Positions 50,393 through 59,678 of a DNA stretch of 64,000 nt are shown here, piece by piece. The stretch is from SZUA-430 sp044220975. GTDB taxonomy: Bacteria > Pseudomonadota > Alphaproteobacteria > Micropepsales > Micropepsaceae. Both the position numbers and the translations under genes were made by a program. Position 1 is the stretch's first letter; the number at the start of each line of letters is the position of its first letter. Location: the NCBI GenBank assembly GCA_044220975.1, contig JBGAPZ010000014.1, positions 1 to 64,000 on the forward strand. Direction: 5' to 3'. The notes below the pieces were generated by a model. It was given only the letters and a program-made list of their open reading frames with translations. It made no database searches and had not been told where the DNA came from.

Positions 50393-51907
50393 CTATTGCC
50401 ACAGCGAATGGCTGGTCAGCTTTCCCGTCTTCGTGTCCACCAGCACGATCAACGGTTCGCTGAGTTTGTCGGGTATCGGTGGACGCGTGCCGACGAACGC
50501 GACGACGTCCGCGCCCGGCAGGATCTGCTTCAGGCTGAAGCGATCGAGGCCGGTGTCGGCGCTCCAGAGTAAATCGCCGTTGAAGTCCACGCGCGACAGC
50601 ACCAGCGTGCCGGCCAGCCCCGGGGCGGAGGTGTGGATCATCAGCGCGCTGTCTGGGTTCTCCACGCGCAGTGGTTCCGACTTGTCATTCATGCGCAGGA
50701 ACGCGGCTTGAAGAAATTCCATATCGCCGACAGGGGCGATCGTGCGGACGCGGTAGCGGTCGCCATCCGGCGATGGCTCGAGGGCGGCCTTGGTGAGGCG
50801 GCGCGCGAGTTTTCCCTCCCCTGCCCTCTCTACAGGCCTAATCCACTTGCCGGGTTTGAAGTCGCGCGCGCGTTCGTCCGCCGAGAGCAGCGCGAGCCAA
50901 GTGCGCGGGGTGGTTAGGATGCCTGCCGCCAAATAATTCGCCGGCTCATGCCGATCGAAGCGGACGTTGGAGGGCTTCGGCGCGGTGGGCGTGGCTTTCC
51001 ATGTGTCCGGGTCGATATCCACGGCGGCCGATCGATCGATGCGCATAACGTGGAGTTTTCCGGCGATGATGTCCATGCCGCGCGGATCCTCCCACCATGT
51101 CGGATCGAGGCCGGGGTTTGCCCACTGAAGGTGCTCCGGCGTGACCACCGTGAAGTCGTTCAAGCGCACGCCTGAAAGGCCCATGGCATCAAACCAAACC
51201 GTGCGGCCGTCGCTGCCCATGATGCGCGCAAGTTGATAGCCGTGCCCCGAAATCCTCCCCGCCACCGGGATTAGGTGCGGTGGCGAACCGTCCAACGGGG
51301 TCACGAGGATGGAGAGGCTGGTGGTCTCGTTGCCGCCGCGTCCGCTTATGTCTCGGAAGTGCGGATCGGTCGTTTGGATCAGCGTGGCAATGCCGGAGCG
51401 CGCCGGATCGATCCCGTCAAACCGCACGCTCTCGTTCAACGGTATGCCACGCGCTGGCGAGACCATCATCGCCTTTTGGCTCAACCAAACGATCACACCG
51501 ACAATGACAAGGGCGACAAGCAATCCCGTGGCCAACATCATTCTGAGGTCTCGAAACGCGTTTACGAAGGCAACTGCTTGGGCTTGGCGCGTGGAAGGAC
51601 GGGTCGGCGCGGACGACGCTGCGCCCCTTCCCTGCAACAATGAGATGTCGCCACTTTGTTCGTCGACCTGCGCGGTGCATGACGGCGCCTTCTGACGGAT
51701 CACCTCATCGGCAACTAAGCGCAGGATGCTCGCCCGCGTCCCAACGGCCCAGGCGTGCGAGCGCTGCCAATCCTCACGCGAGCCCAGACTCACGATGGCG
51801 ACGACTTCGTTGCCGCCGAACGTCCAGTAGCCGCTTATAGAATGCAGACCGTCGCTATACTCGACCCGGCCCTCGCGCCCGTTCTCAACAATCGTGACTT
51901 GCGCCAA
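50393..51907 (-). CDS. membrane-anchored protein resembling the PA2928 family
   Basis: A 504-aa protein. An N-terminal soluble part of about 115 residues precedes one transmembrane helix (about 122-143, LATGLLVALVIVGVIVWL), and the rest is a large beta-rich domain with segments like SDGRTVWFDAMGLSGV and WWEDPRGMDIIAGKLHVMRID. This resembles the PA2928 family of unknown function. Such an N-terminal cytoplasmic and C-terminal periplasmic layout would suit a sensor or scaffold, but no evidence specifies it. Convergent with the MBL gene, 2 nt apart. Confidence 0.68.
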   Translation of the reverse strand: MAQVTIVENGREGRVEYSDGLHSISGYWTFGGNEVVAIVSLGSREDWQRSHAWAVGTRASILRLVADEVIRQKAPSCTAQVDEQSGDISLLQGRGAASSAPTRPSTRQAQAVAFVNAFRDLRMMLATGLLVALVIVGVIVWLSQKAMMVSPARGIPLNESVRFDGIDPARSGIATLIQTTDPHFRDISGRGGNETTSLSILVTPLDGSPPHLIPVAGRISGHGYQLARIMGSDGRTVWFDAMGLSGVRLNDFTVVTPEHLQWANPGLDPTWWEDPRGMDIIAGKLHVMRIDRSAAVDIDPDTWKATPTAPKPSNVRFDRHEPANYLAAGILTTPRTWLALLSADERARDFKPGKWIRPVERAGEGKLARRLTKAALEPSPDGDRYRVRTIAPVGDMEFLQAAFLRMNDKSEPLRVENPDSALMIHTSAPGLAGTLVLSRVDFNGDLLWSADTGLDRFSLKQILPGADVVAFVGTRPPIPDKLSEPLIVLVDTKTGKLTSHSLWQ

Positions 51908-51938
51908 GCCGTGCTCCCAAGTTTCCGATCTTGCCCAT

Positions 51939-52751
51939 TCAAAGACGCCACATCAGGTTGGCGAGCGCGAGGCGGGTCACACGCTGCCAAGGCGCTAATG
52001 GTTTCGATGCGAACGGGACCGCATTTGAACGCGCCAGGGTCGCCGGACTCAACGCGGGCATCGCGCTGGGCGGGAAGCGAGCGGCGTTCGCGGTCGCGAG
52101 AGCTGCCTTTGTTGCGGCGGCGGCGCGAGCGGCCAAGCGCTGCAACGGGGGCGTCATCGCTGTCGCGGCAAAGACATCTTCCACGTTCATGTCTTCCTGC
52201 GCGAGCCACGACAATGGCATGCGGCAGCGGCGCAGCCTCGCAAAGCGCGCCATGTCCTTGATGTGTTCGGCATAAGCGTAGGCCACGGCGGCATGGCGGG
52301 CGGCCTTGTCGACGCGATCGCCCAAGCCCAGCACGCGGCTGGCAAGGCGCATGACATTCCCGGTCGTGGCGTCGGCGTGCGCCTCGAACGCCGCTTCGTC
52401 GGCGAAAGGGGCTTCGTCGAGGTCGTGGGCACGAGCGTCGATTGCTGCGTCGATCAGGCCTCGAGGCAACGCGTGGGTCCGGATCGTCTCGGCGAGGGCG
52501 CGACCGGTGGGCGAAGCCGGCGTGCCGCCGTCATAGATCGTAGCCAACTGCTCGCGCCACCAGGCGAGGCGGACGTGGCCAGCCATCGGTTCACGGACCG
52601 CTTCGCCGATGTGCGCAAGTTCCACGTCGAAGGCGTAGAGGGCGAGCAATGGCCGGCGGGCGCGCGCGGGGGCGAAGAAGGTCGCCACGTGGCGATCGGG
52701 GTCGCGGGTGGCCACGGTCTCTTCAATGTCGAGCCATTCGTCTTCGGTCAT
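51939..52751 (-). CDS. squalene/phytoene synthase-fold protein, NDUFAF6-like
   Basis: A 270-aa protein with the trans-isoprenyl synthase fold. DPDRHVATFFAPARARR, LLALYAFDVELAHIGEAV and VRLAWWREQL match the start of the NDUFAF6/C8orf38 group. The first Asp-rich motif (D-D-x-x-D) needed for prenyl condensation is replaced by F-x-V-E-x-A, so catalysis is doubtful. In mitochondria the homologue helps complex I assembly. Start ATG 52751 is preferred over a longer frame because the fold begins soon after. The gene sits alone; no nuo genes are near. Confidence 0.75.
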   Translation of the reverse strand: MTEDEWLDIEETVATRDPDRHVATFFAPARARRPLLALYAFDVELAHIGEAVREPMAGHVRLAWWREQLATIYDGGTPASPTGRALAETIRTHALPRGLIDAAIDARAHDLDEAPFADEAAFEAHADATTGNVMRLASRVLGLGDRVDKAARHAAVAYAYAEHIKDMARFARLRRCRMPLSWLAQEDMNVEDVFAATAMTPPLQRLAARAAAATKAALATANAARFPPSAMPALSPATLARSNAVPFASKPLAPWQRVTRLALANLMWRL

Positions 52752-52767
52752 GCCCTGCCTCAACGAC

Positions 52768-52797
52768 AAAGGGCTGCGCGGTCGACGCACAGCCCTT
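52768..52797 (-). terminator. likely terminator of the PuuD-like gene
   Basis: Inverted repeat AAGGGCTG (52769-52776) / CAGCCCTT (52790-52797) with a loop of 13 nt, partly paired. On the minus strand it is followed by TTTGTCG, so it ends transcription coming from the gene at 52821-53462. The T run is short. Confidence 0.55.
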
Positions 52798-52820
52798 CGT
52801 CAACGATCACGCGATCCGCC

Positions 52821-53462
52821 TTATCCCAGGTTTGCGTTAATGCCGCCGCCCACCATGCAAAAGAGCATCGGGATCGAAAGCATCACGTTCGTGCGTGAGA
52901 ACAGCATAGCTGTGCGGCCGTGGGCTGCGCGCTGATCCTTGCTTAGGTCGGGAAACTTGTTGTCGATGTTGAGGACGCGTTGCTGGTTCGGCCAAATGAC
53001 GAACCAAACGTTGAACCACATGATCGAGCCCAGCCACATCCCGATACCGATCAGCGTGGTGCCGGCGGAGGCGAAGCCGTTCGTCGCGCCCAACGTAATC
53101 GCTTCAAGGAAGTAGTGGTTGATCAGAGCGAGCAAGAGGCCGAGCACGAACGTGCCCATAGCAGCCCAGCGGAAGTACCAAAGCGCCTCGGGTGCAATAA
53201 ACTTCGAGACCGCCGGTTTTTGATCGTCGGGGATCTTGGGCATCATCGGGATTTGCACGAAGTTGAAGTAGTAGAGTAGTCCGATCCAGAGAACGCCGCA
53301 GATCACGTGCAACCAGCGCAGGACGAAGGCCCAAAACTGCTCTCCCCGCAGCATTTCGGTGACGGGATATCCGCTGATCAGTAGAAAGACGACGAAGACA
53401 ATAAGTGCAAGCACGAAGCCCGCGATAACAGTGTTCCTGAGATTTGCTAGAATTGCGGCCAC
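52821..53462 (-). CDS. PuuD-like urate hydroxylase membrane domain protein
   Basis: A 213-aa membrane protein matching the membrane domain of PuuD-type urate oxidases (Urate_ox_N), which carry heme-ligating His residues such as those in RWLHVICGVLWIGLLYYFNF and ALINHYF. Five to six transmembrane helices are visible. The C-terminal cytochrome c domain of true PuuD is absent, so urate oxidation is not proven; a related role in electron transfer is equally possible. The start is GTG 53462 with GGGGAGG upstream; the open frame continues much further 5' without coding character. Confidence 0.8.
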   Translation of the reverse strand: MAAILANLRNTVIAGFVLALIVFVVFLLISGYPVTEMLRGEQFWAFVLRWLHVICGVLWIGLLYYFNFVQIPMMPKIPDDQKPAVSKFIAPEALWYFRWAAMGTFVLGLLLALINHYFLEAITLGATNGFASAGTTLIGIGMWLGSIMWFNVWFVIWPNQQRVLNIDNKFPDLSKDQRAAHGRTAMLFSRTNVMLSIPMLFCMVGGGINANLG

Positions 53463-53572
53463 GGTGGGTCCTCCCCTCGACTCAAGTGCGATGGACTGAA
53501 GATTACACGCGTGCCGCCCGTCAATCGACCGTTGCGCGAGTCGGGTCCTAATTTCCCTACTTTTCGGCTGGT

Positions 53573-54457
53573 TTAGAAGGTCGACAGCATCCGCTGCAGC
53601 GATCGGGCCGCGTTTTCGAAGGCCCCTGCTCCGCTTTCGGCGAGCGAACGCAGCGCGTTGTGGGCGCTGGCGCCCAGATAGGGCGAGAGATCCATGGTTA
53701 GGGACGCGGCCAGGAGGCCGCCCACGACCACCAGCAGTGCAAGGCTCGGCAGCTTCGCCCAGCGGGGGAGCAGGAAATAGATGACCTGCACCACCACCGC
53801 AATCGCGAGCGCAACGTAGAAATACGCACGATCGACATGCACGCCGATCCCCTCGATCATCAGCAACACGCCGATTAGGAACAGGAAGTTCAAGGCGATC
53901 AACTTGACGATGGGAAAGCGCTCGATGAAGTCCGATATCGGGTTCACGAGGAAGAACATGACAGCCGTCGCCGTAACGATCGCGGCCATCATCACCTCGA
54001 TGTGCTTGGCGATGCCGATGGCAGCGATGACGCTGTCGAGCGAGAAGACGATGTCGAACAGCGCGATTTGTACGATCGTCAATAGGAACAGGCCGTTCCA
54101 AGCGCGCACCTTGCCGGCGTCAATTGAATTGTCGTGATCGCCGAGCATCGCGCCGATCTCCATGATCGATTTCCAGATCAGAAAGGCGCCGCCGATGCCG
54201 AATACGAGGTGGCGCGGCGTTATCGCTTGTCCAAGGCCGGCGATGGGGGTGTCGATGTGCGAAATCCAAAACAGCACATAGAGCAGCGCGAGCCGCGTGA
54301 TAACCGCCATCAAGAGGCCGAGGCGGCGCGCGAGCGGTCTTTGGCTTTCCGGCAATCGTCCGGCCAAGATGGCGATCAGGACCAGATTGTCGCCGGCGAG
54401 GACGATTTCCAAGAAGACGAGCGTGAAGAAGCTCGCCACATGTTCAAACCCGAACAA
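53573..54457 (-). CDS. TerC family membrane protein
   Basis: A 294-aa integral membrane protein of the TerC family, with signatures LEIVLAGDNLVLIAIL near the N-terminus and FDIVFSLDSVIAAIG in the middle. These hold acidic residues that probably bind metal; family members are linked to tellurite resistance or manganese export. About eight hydrophobic segments are present. It lies 75 nt downstream of secD on the same strand, which could place it in the yajC-secD transcript and would agree with reports tying TerC proteins to metalation of exported proteins. Confidence 0.9.
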   Translation of the reverse strand: MFGFEHVASFFTLVFLEIVLAGDNLVLIAILAGRLPESQRPLARRLGLLMAVITRLALLYVLFWISHIDTPIAGLGQAITPRHLVFGIGGAFLIWKSIMEIGAMLGDHDNSIDAGKVRAWNGLFLLTIVQIALFDIVFSLDSVIAAIGIAKHIEVMMAAIVTATAVMFFLVNPISDFIERFPIVKLIALNFLFLIGVLLMIEGIGVHVDRAYFYVALAIAVVVQVIYFLLPRWAKLPSLALLVVVGGLLAASLTMDLSPYLGASAHNALRSLAESGAGAFENAARSLQRMLSTF

Positions 54458-54532
54458 ACCTGTCCCCCATCACTGCGATGCGGCCATCAAGCCATATCGC
54501 GGCCTTAGGGCCAAGCCCCCTGGAAGCACGTG

Positions 54533-56161
54533 CTAGAGCGAGAGTTCCGTCCGGCGTTTTGCCCGGAGCCACCAAATGACTTGCAGGCGGGTTACGAAAA
54601 CCGCGGTGAAAACCGAGGTCATGATGCCGAGGGACAGGGCCACCGCAAAGCCCTTCACGGGACCCGTGCCCATCACCCATAGGATCAAGCCCGCGAGCAG
54701 CGTCGTCAGGTTCGAGTCCACGATCGTGCTCATCGCGCGTTCGAAACCCGCGTCGACCGACGACATAATCGAACGGCCGTTTCGCTGCTCCTCACGTATG
54801 CGTTCGTAGATCAGCACGTTGGCGTCGACGGCCATACCCATAGTGAGCACGAAGGCGGCGATGCCTGGCAGCGTCAGCGTCGCGCCGAAAAACGTCATCA
54901 GACCCAGCAGCAACACGAGGTTCGCCAGCAAGGCGATGTCGGCAAAGATGCCGAATATGCGGTACTGCAACAGCATGAAGGCCACGACGAGCACGAGGCC
55001 TGCAAGCGCCGCGTATTGGCCCCTTTCGACCGAGTCCTTGCCGAGTTCGGCGCCGACGGTACGCTGATCTTCGGCCTTGAGCGGCACGGGCAAGGCGCCC
55101 GAATTCAGCAAGACCGCCGTTTCGTTCGCCTCTTCAATCGTGAAGTCGCCCTCAATGATGCCCTGCCCGCCAAGAATCGGTGACTTGATGACGGGCGCCG
55201 TGATGACCTTGTCGTCGAGAACCGCGGCAAAGCGCTTACCGACATTGTTCTTCGTCACGTCGGCGAAGCGGCGCGAACCCTGCGTGTTGAACTTGAACGA
55301 GATGATCGGCAGCTGCGATTGCGAGTCGAACGTGCCCTGCGCCTTTTCCAACATATCGCCGGCGATGATAGCGCGTTCCTTTATGACGATCGGAATGTCT
55401 TGCGCGTTCGGGGGCTTGCCGCGCCTTTCACTCATCAACTTGGAACCCGGCGGAATGCGCTTGGCGTCCATGTCGGCGAGCGAAACGCTGTCGTCGACCA
55501 TGTGAAACGTGAGCTTCGCTGCGGTGCTGCCGCGACGGATGATTTCTTGCGGGTTCTGCTCGCCCGGTACCTGCACGATAATGCGGTTCGATCCCTGCGG
55601 CTGGATCGTAAGCTCTTTCGTCCCATCGGGATCGAGACGTTTGCGCAGGATCTCGACCGATTGTGCCATCGCGGTTGCGCGGAGCTGCTCGCGGCCGGCA
55701 TCCGTCATCTTCATCGTCGCATTGCCCTCGGCATCGATGCTGACGTCGTAGTCGGCAGCGGTGATGCCGACGAATGAACCGCCGGTCGCAGACGTGAGAC
55801 TGCGCAAAACCGTGCGTGCCGCGTCGATCTTCGTAGGGTCGGCAATGTGCACGCTGAGCCCGGTCTTGCTCGCGCTCAAGTTGTTGTAGAGAATCCGGTC
55901 CTTGCGCAGGCCGCGCCGGATGTCGTCGAGCAGCGACTGCATGCGATCGTTGATCGCAACTTCAATTTGCGCTTCGAACAGCACATACGAGCCGCCTTGA
56001 AGATCGAGGCCAAGCGTCACGGGTCGGTGCGGCAGGAAGCTTGCGTTGCGATGGATCGCGTCGCGCCAGGTCACGGGTAGCGCGTTCGGCAGCGCCATCA
56101 TGAAGCCTATGAAGACAGCCGCCAAAACGGCCAAAATCTTCCAGGTTTGAAACTGAAGCAT
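54533..56161 (-). CDS. secD: preprotein translocase subunit SecD
   Basis: Sec accessory membrane protein that uses the proton gradient to complete export. 542 aa: an N-terminal helix (residues 7-27), a large periplasmic P1 region containing GLDLQGGSYVLFE, and five more helices at the C-terminus with AFVLTMGMAVDANVLIYERIREE. It follows yajC by 18 nt. SecF, which normally follows immediately or is fused, is absent: the next gene is terC. SecF must be elsewhere in the genome. Confidence 0.96.
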   Translation of the reverse strand: MLQFQTWKILAVLAAVFIGFMMALPNALPVTWRDAIHRNASFLPHRPVTLGLDLQGGSYVLFEAQIEVAINDRMQSLLDDIRRGLRKDRILYNNLSASKTGLSVHIADPTKIDAARTVLRSLTSATGGSFVGITAADYDVSIDAEGNATMKMTDAGREQLRATAMAQSVEILRKRLDPDGTKELTIQPQGSNRIIVQVPGEQNPQEIIRRGSTAAKLTFHMVDDSVSLADMDAKRIPPGSKLMSERRGKPPNAQDIPIVIKERAIIAGDMLEKAQGTFDSQSQLPIISFKFNTQGSRRFADVTKNNVGKRFAAVLDDKVITAPVIKSPILGGQGIIEGDFTIEEANETAVLLNSGALPVPLKAEDQRTVGAELGKDSVERGQYAALAGLVLVVAFMLLQYRIFGIFADIALLANLVLLLGLMTFFGATLTLPGIAAFVLTMGMAVDANVLIYERIREEQRNGRSIMSSVDAGFERAMSTIVDSNLTTLLAGLILWVMGTGPVKGFAVALSLGIMTSVFTAVFVTRLQVIWWLRAKRRTELSL

Positions 56162-56179
56162 TGGATACGTCTTTCGAGA

Positions 56180-56530
56180 TTACTTCGCGTCGTTCGCCGG
56201 TTTGTCGGCGGGCTCGGTCTTGGAGCGGATGTCGGAGATCGTCGATTTGACGACGCGGATGCGGACATCCTCGGCGATTTCGACCAGGACTTCGTCGTTA
56301 TCCATCACCTTGATCACTTTGCCGATGATGCCGCCCGAGGTGACGACTGTGTCGCCGCGTTTGACACCTGCGATCAGGGCCTGATGCGCCTTCATCCGCT
56401 GTTGCTGGGGACGAATGACGAGCAGGTACATGATCCCGATGATCGCCACGAAAGGGATCAGCTGAATCAGGAACGAAGGGCCGGCCGCGGCATCGGCGGC
56501 GCCTTGTGCGAAGGCTGGAGAAATGAACAT
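56180..56530 (-). CDS. yajC: preprotein translocase subunit YajC
   Basis: A small Sec-associated membrane protein, 116 aa, with one helix (about residues 17-40, LIPFVAIIGIMYLLV), then the hallmark RPQQQRMKAHQ, GDTVVTSGGIIGKV and a C-terminal beta domain. The start ATG 56530 gives MFISPAFAQG, as in alphaproteobacterial relatives; the frame extends upstream over the divergent DUF815 gene and is not used. It leads the yajC-secD unit. Confidence 0.94.
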   Translation of the reverse strand: MFISPAFAQGAADAAAGPSFLIQLIPFVAIIGIMYLLVIRPQQQRMKAHQALIAGVKRGDTVVTSGGIIGKVIKVMDNDEVLVEIAEDVRIRVVKSTISDIRSKTEPADKPANDAK

Positions 56531-56669
56531 CGGGTCGGGCGTCGCTTCGTTAACGATTTCGAGGGGATGGCCGGATTTTGCGGGCGGACTATAGCCAGCG
56601 ACGGTGCCAATGCAACCAACGCCGAAGGCGGCTCTGGCCGGGGTTTCGCACATCGAGTAGTCAAGGCGC

Positions 56670-57551
56670 ATGACGAAGGACCAACAGGCGCTGCTCGAGC
56701 GCATCGCGAAGGCTTTGGAGCGGCTTTCCCCGCCATCGCCCCATGCCACCGCATGGGGCGCCGCCGAGGGCTTCGTATGGGAGGCAGAGGGCCGTGCGCT
56801 TTTGCCACTGGCGCGAATCGCAAGGCTGCCGCTTCCGCTGCTCAAAGGCATCGACCGCCAGCGCGATCAATTGCTCGCGAACACGCGCCGGTTCGCGCAA
56901 GGGCTGCCCGCGAACAACGCCCTGCTGTGGGGCGCGCGGGGTACGGGAAAGAGCGCGCTGGTCAAAGCGGTTCACGCAACCGTCGCTGCCGAAACCGGAG
57001 CAGCGCTGAAGCTCGTCGAGATACATCGCGAAGACATCGGCTCTCTGGGCGCCCTGCTCTCCCTTTTGTCGGCGGCGCCGGTGAAGGCTGTACTTCTTTG
57101 CGACGACTTATCGTTCGACGCGCACGATGCAGCGTATCGGCCGCTCAAGACCGTACTTGAAGGCGGGCTCGCCGGGCGCCCCGCCAATGTCGTGTTTTAT
57201 GCAACGTCGAACCGCCGCCACTTGATGCCGCGTGAGATGATCGAGAACGAGCGCTCGAGTGCGATCCATGCGGATGAGGCGGTGGAAGAGAAGATCTCTC
57301 TCTCGGATCGGTTCGGGCTGTGGCTCGGGTTTCACAATGTGAGCCAACAGGACTACCTCGCAATTGTTGGCGGGTACGCGCAGCACTTCGCGCTGAAGAT
57401 CGGCGCAGACGACTTGCAGCGCCGCGCGCTTGAGTGGGCGATGGGGCGCGGCGGCCGGTCGGGGCGCGTGGCGTGGCAGTTCATCGAAGACTTGGCCGGC
57501 GAGTTGGGGCAGAAACTGGCGGAGCAGAGCGCCCCTGGACGATCTAAGTAA
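56670..57551 (+). CDS. DUF815 family AAA ATPase
   Basis: A 293-aa AAA-type ATPase of the DUF815 family. Walker A GARGTGKSAL (about residues 88-97), Walker B VLLCDDLSF, sensor segment VVFYATSNRRHL, and arginine-containing ISLSDRFGLWLGF. Function is unknown, although it is widely conserved in alphaproteobacteria and often divergent from yajC, as here (139 bp apart). Starts with ATG 56670. Cytoplasmic. Confidence 0.9.
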   Translation: MTKDQQALLERIAKALERLSPPSPHATAWGAAEGFVWEAEGRALLPLARIARLPLPLLKGIDRQRDQLLANTRRFAQGLPANNALLWGARGTGKSALVKAVHATVAAETGAALKLVEIHREDIGSLGALLSLLSAAPVKAVLLCDDLSFDAHDAAYRPLKTVLEGGLAGRPANVVFYATSNRRHLMPREMIENERSSAIHADEAVEEKISLSDRFGLWLGFHNVSQQDYLAIVGGYAQHFALKIGADDLQRRALEWAMGRGGRSGRVAWQFIEDLAGELGQKLAEQSAPGRSK

Positions 57552-57697
57552 CGGCAATCCCGGGGCGTGCGGCAGCACTGTATAAGCCTGGCGCCAACGC
57601 TTGAGTCTGTGCCGGCTCCCCGTCTCCTCAGTCCAACCTGCCATGAACCGCTAGGACTTGCATTGCGTACGCATTAGATCGACTGCGTGAGGGACAT

Positions 57698-59131
57698 ATG
57701 ATCAAAACCATGCGGCGCGCGGCTTTCGTCCTTGCTTGCCTCGTCTCGCCGGCAGGCTCCGCCTTTGCGGCGGACGTGGGCGCAGCGCATCTCGACGGCG
57801 CATCACTCGGCGCCATTTGGGCGGTGCCGTTCGTCGGCCTGCTGTTCTCGATTGCGATCATGCCGCTCGCGACGCCGCAGATTTGGCATCACCACTACGG
57901 CAGGATTGCCGCCGGCTGGGCCGTACTCTTCCTCGTCCCGTTCATCGCGGCATTCGGCTTTGAAATTGCAGCCTACGAGTTCCTGCACGTTATGCTGCTC
58001 GAGTACGTGCCGTTCATTGTTCTTTTGCTCGCGCTCTACACTATTTCGGGTGGCGTCTTTCTCAAGGGCGACATTCGCGGCACGCCATTGACAAACACCG
58101 GTATCTTGGCGGGCGGCACTGCCATTGCCAGCGTCGTCGGTACGACGGGCGCATCCGTACTTCTCATACGCCCGATCCTGCGCGCCAACCACGGTCGCAG
58201 CTACAACGTCCATGTGGTCGTGTTCTTCATCTTTCTGGTTTCGAACGTCGGCGGGTCGCTGACGCCGTTGGGCGACCCACCGCTTTATCTGGGCTTCCTG
58301 AAGGGCGTGTCGTTCTTCTGGCCAGCGCAATACTTGTTTTGGCCGATGCTGCTGATCACGGGCATTCTTCTAGCCGCGTTCTTCACGATCGATACGGTGA
58401 TTTACAAACGGGATAACGGGCAGAGGCACGACCCTGCTCCCGAGACGCAATCGTCGATCGCCATCAACGGCTGGCGCAATATCGCGCTTCTTGGCGTCGC
58501 GATCGGCGTCATCCTGGGTTCGGCCATGTGGAAGACGGACGACTACATCGATGTGCTTGGGGTCCAAGTCGATTTTCCCAACATCGCACGTGTCGTTGCG
58601 TTGCTGGCGTTGACGGCGCTTTCGGTGCGCTTGACGCCAGTCGCCTACCGGCAGGGAAACAATTTCACTTGGGGTCCGATCGAGGAAGTGGCGAAGCTTT
58701 TCGCCGGTATCTTTGTGACGATCGTTCCCGTGATCGCCATGCTACGCGCGGGCGAAAACGGCGCCTTTGCTTCGCTGCTGACCCTTCTCGCGGAACCGAA
58801 CGGAGAACCCAACAATGCCATGTATTTCTGGCTGACCGGCGGCTTGTCGAGCTTCCTCGACAATGCGCCCACGTATCTTGTCTTCTTCAACGCTGCCGGC
58901 GGCGATCCCGTACAATTGATGGGACCGCTTGCAACGACGTTGGCGGCAATATCGGCCGGCGCCGTTTTCATGGGCGCGAACACCTATATCGGCAATGCGC
59001 CGAACTTCATGGTCAAGGCGATCGCCGAGGAAGCCGGCGTGAAGATGCCGAGCTTCTTCGGCTATATGCTTTGGTCGGGACTGTTCTTGCTTCCCTGTTT
59101 TGCGCTGGTGACCTTGCTGTTCTACATCTAA
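57698..59131 (+). CDS. NhaD-type sodium:proton antiporter
   Basis: A 477-aa ion transporter-superfamily protein resembling NhaD. It has a cleavable-looking N-terminal signal (residues 1-25, GSAFAAD), about 12 transmembrane helices, and signature segments GGSLTPLGDPPLYLGFLKG and GGLSSFLDNAPTYLVFFN, in each half, plus GANTYIGNAPNFM. It would expel Na+ or Li+ in exchange for protons. ATG 57698 has GAGGGA upstream. A 10-bp palindrome TGCGTACGCA lies about 25 nt before the start. Confidence 0.88.
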   Translation: MIKTMRRAAFVLACLVSPAGSAFAADVGAAHLDGASLGAIWAVPFVGLLFSIAIMPLATPQIWHHHYGRIAAGWAVLFLVPFIAAFGFEIAAYEFLHVMLLEYVPFIVLLLALYTISGGVFLKGDIRGTPLTNTGILAGGTAIASVVGTTGASVLLIRPILRANHGRSYNVHVVVFFIFLVSNVGGSLTPLGDPPLYLGFLKGVSFFWPAQYLFWPMLLITGILLAAFFTIDTVIYKRDNGQRHDPAPETQSSIAINGWRNIALLGVAIGVILGSAMWKTDDYIDVLGVQVDFPNIARVVALLALTALSVRLTPVAYRQGNNFTWGPIEEVAKLFAGIFVTIVPVIAMLRAGENGAFASLLTLLAEPNGEPNNAMYFWLTGGLSSFLDNAPTYLVFFNAAGGDPVQLMGPLATTLAAISAGAVFMGANTYIGNAPNFMVKAIAEEAGVKMPSFFGYMLWSGLFLLPCFALVTLLFYI

Positions 59132-59204
59132 GTGGCGATCTTGGCGTTCGATCGCGCCGTGGTAGGTTGCAGCAGGCGTATCAGCAGATCCGAGGGGCCG
59201 TCAG

Positions 59205-59678
59205 GTGCTTGCGTATCGGAGCCAGAGTGCCCGGATGTCTTTGGCAAGCGGGCTCGCCGAGTATTACCGAGAGCATCCGTTTCTATTACGCGGAGATCAC
59301 CTTCGCGTCGAAGCGCAAGAGTTCTTCCGCTGCCACGATGCCGTACACGTGCTCTACGGTTGCGACACGTCGCTGCCGGACGAAGCCGTGGTGAAGCTTT
59401 CCAGCATCTTTGGAACTTCGGCGGGGTTCGGCGTGCTCAAGGGCTACACCCTCCACGAGTCGATCGACATCTATCGAAAGTTGAAGCTCGGCGAGGTTCT
59501 TGGCGCCATACTGGCGGCGATCGTTATCGTGCCCCGCACGATTTGGCGGTGTCTGCTTCAGCGCAAGCGCTGGCCTTGGTCGGATTTCGATGCCCACCTG
59601 CAAACGCCGCTTTGCGACCTTCGCGCAGCGTTCGGCATTCGGGTCGCACACAAGGTAAAAGCGCCAAACGAATATTAG
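59205..59678 (+). CDS. Coq4-like protein with HDxxH-x11-E zinc motif
   Basis: A 157-aa protein. Residues 44-60 read HDAVH, eleven residues, then Glu60, which is exactly the HDxxH-x11-E zinc motif of the ubiquinone-biosynthesis protein Coq4. The following FGVLKGYTLHESIDIY and a hydrophobic helix LGAILAAIVIVPRTIW also fit a membrane-associated Coq4-like fold, though overall similarity is modest. Coq4 has been proposed to remove the C1 carboxyl group of a quinone precursor. The start is GTG 59205; ATG 59235 is an alternative. It stands alone. Confidence 0.6.
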   Translation: MLAYRSQSARMSLASGLAEYYREHPFLLRGDHLRVEAQEFFRCHDAVHVLYGCDTSLPDEAVVKLSSIFGTSAGFGVLKGYTLHESIDIYRKLKLGEVLGAILAAIVIVPRTIWRCLLQRKRWPWSDFDAHLQTPLCDLRAAFGIRVAHKVKAPNEY

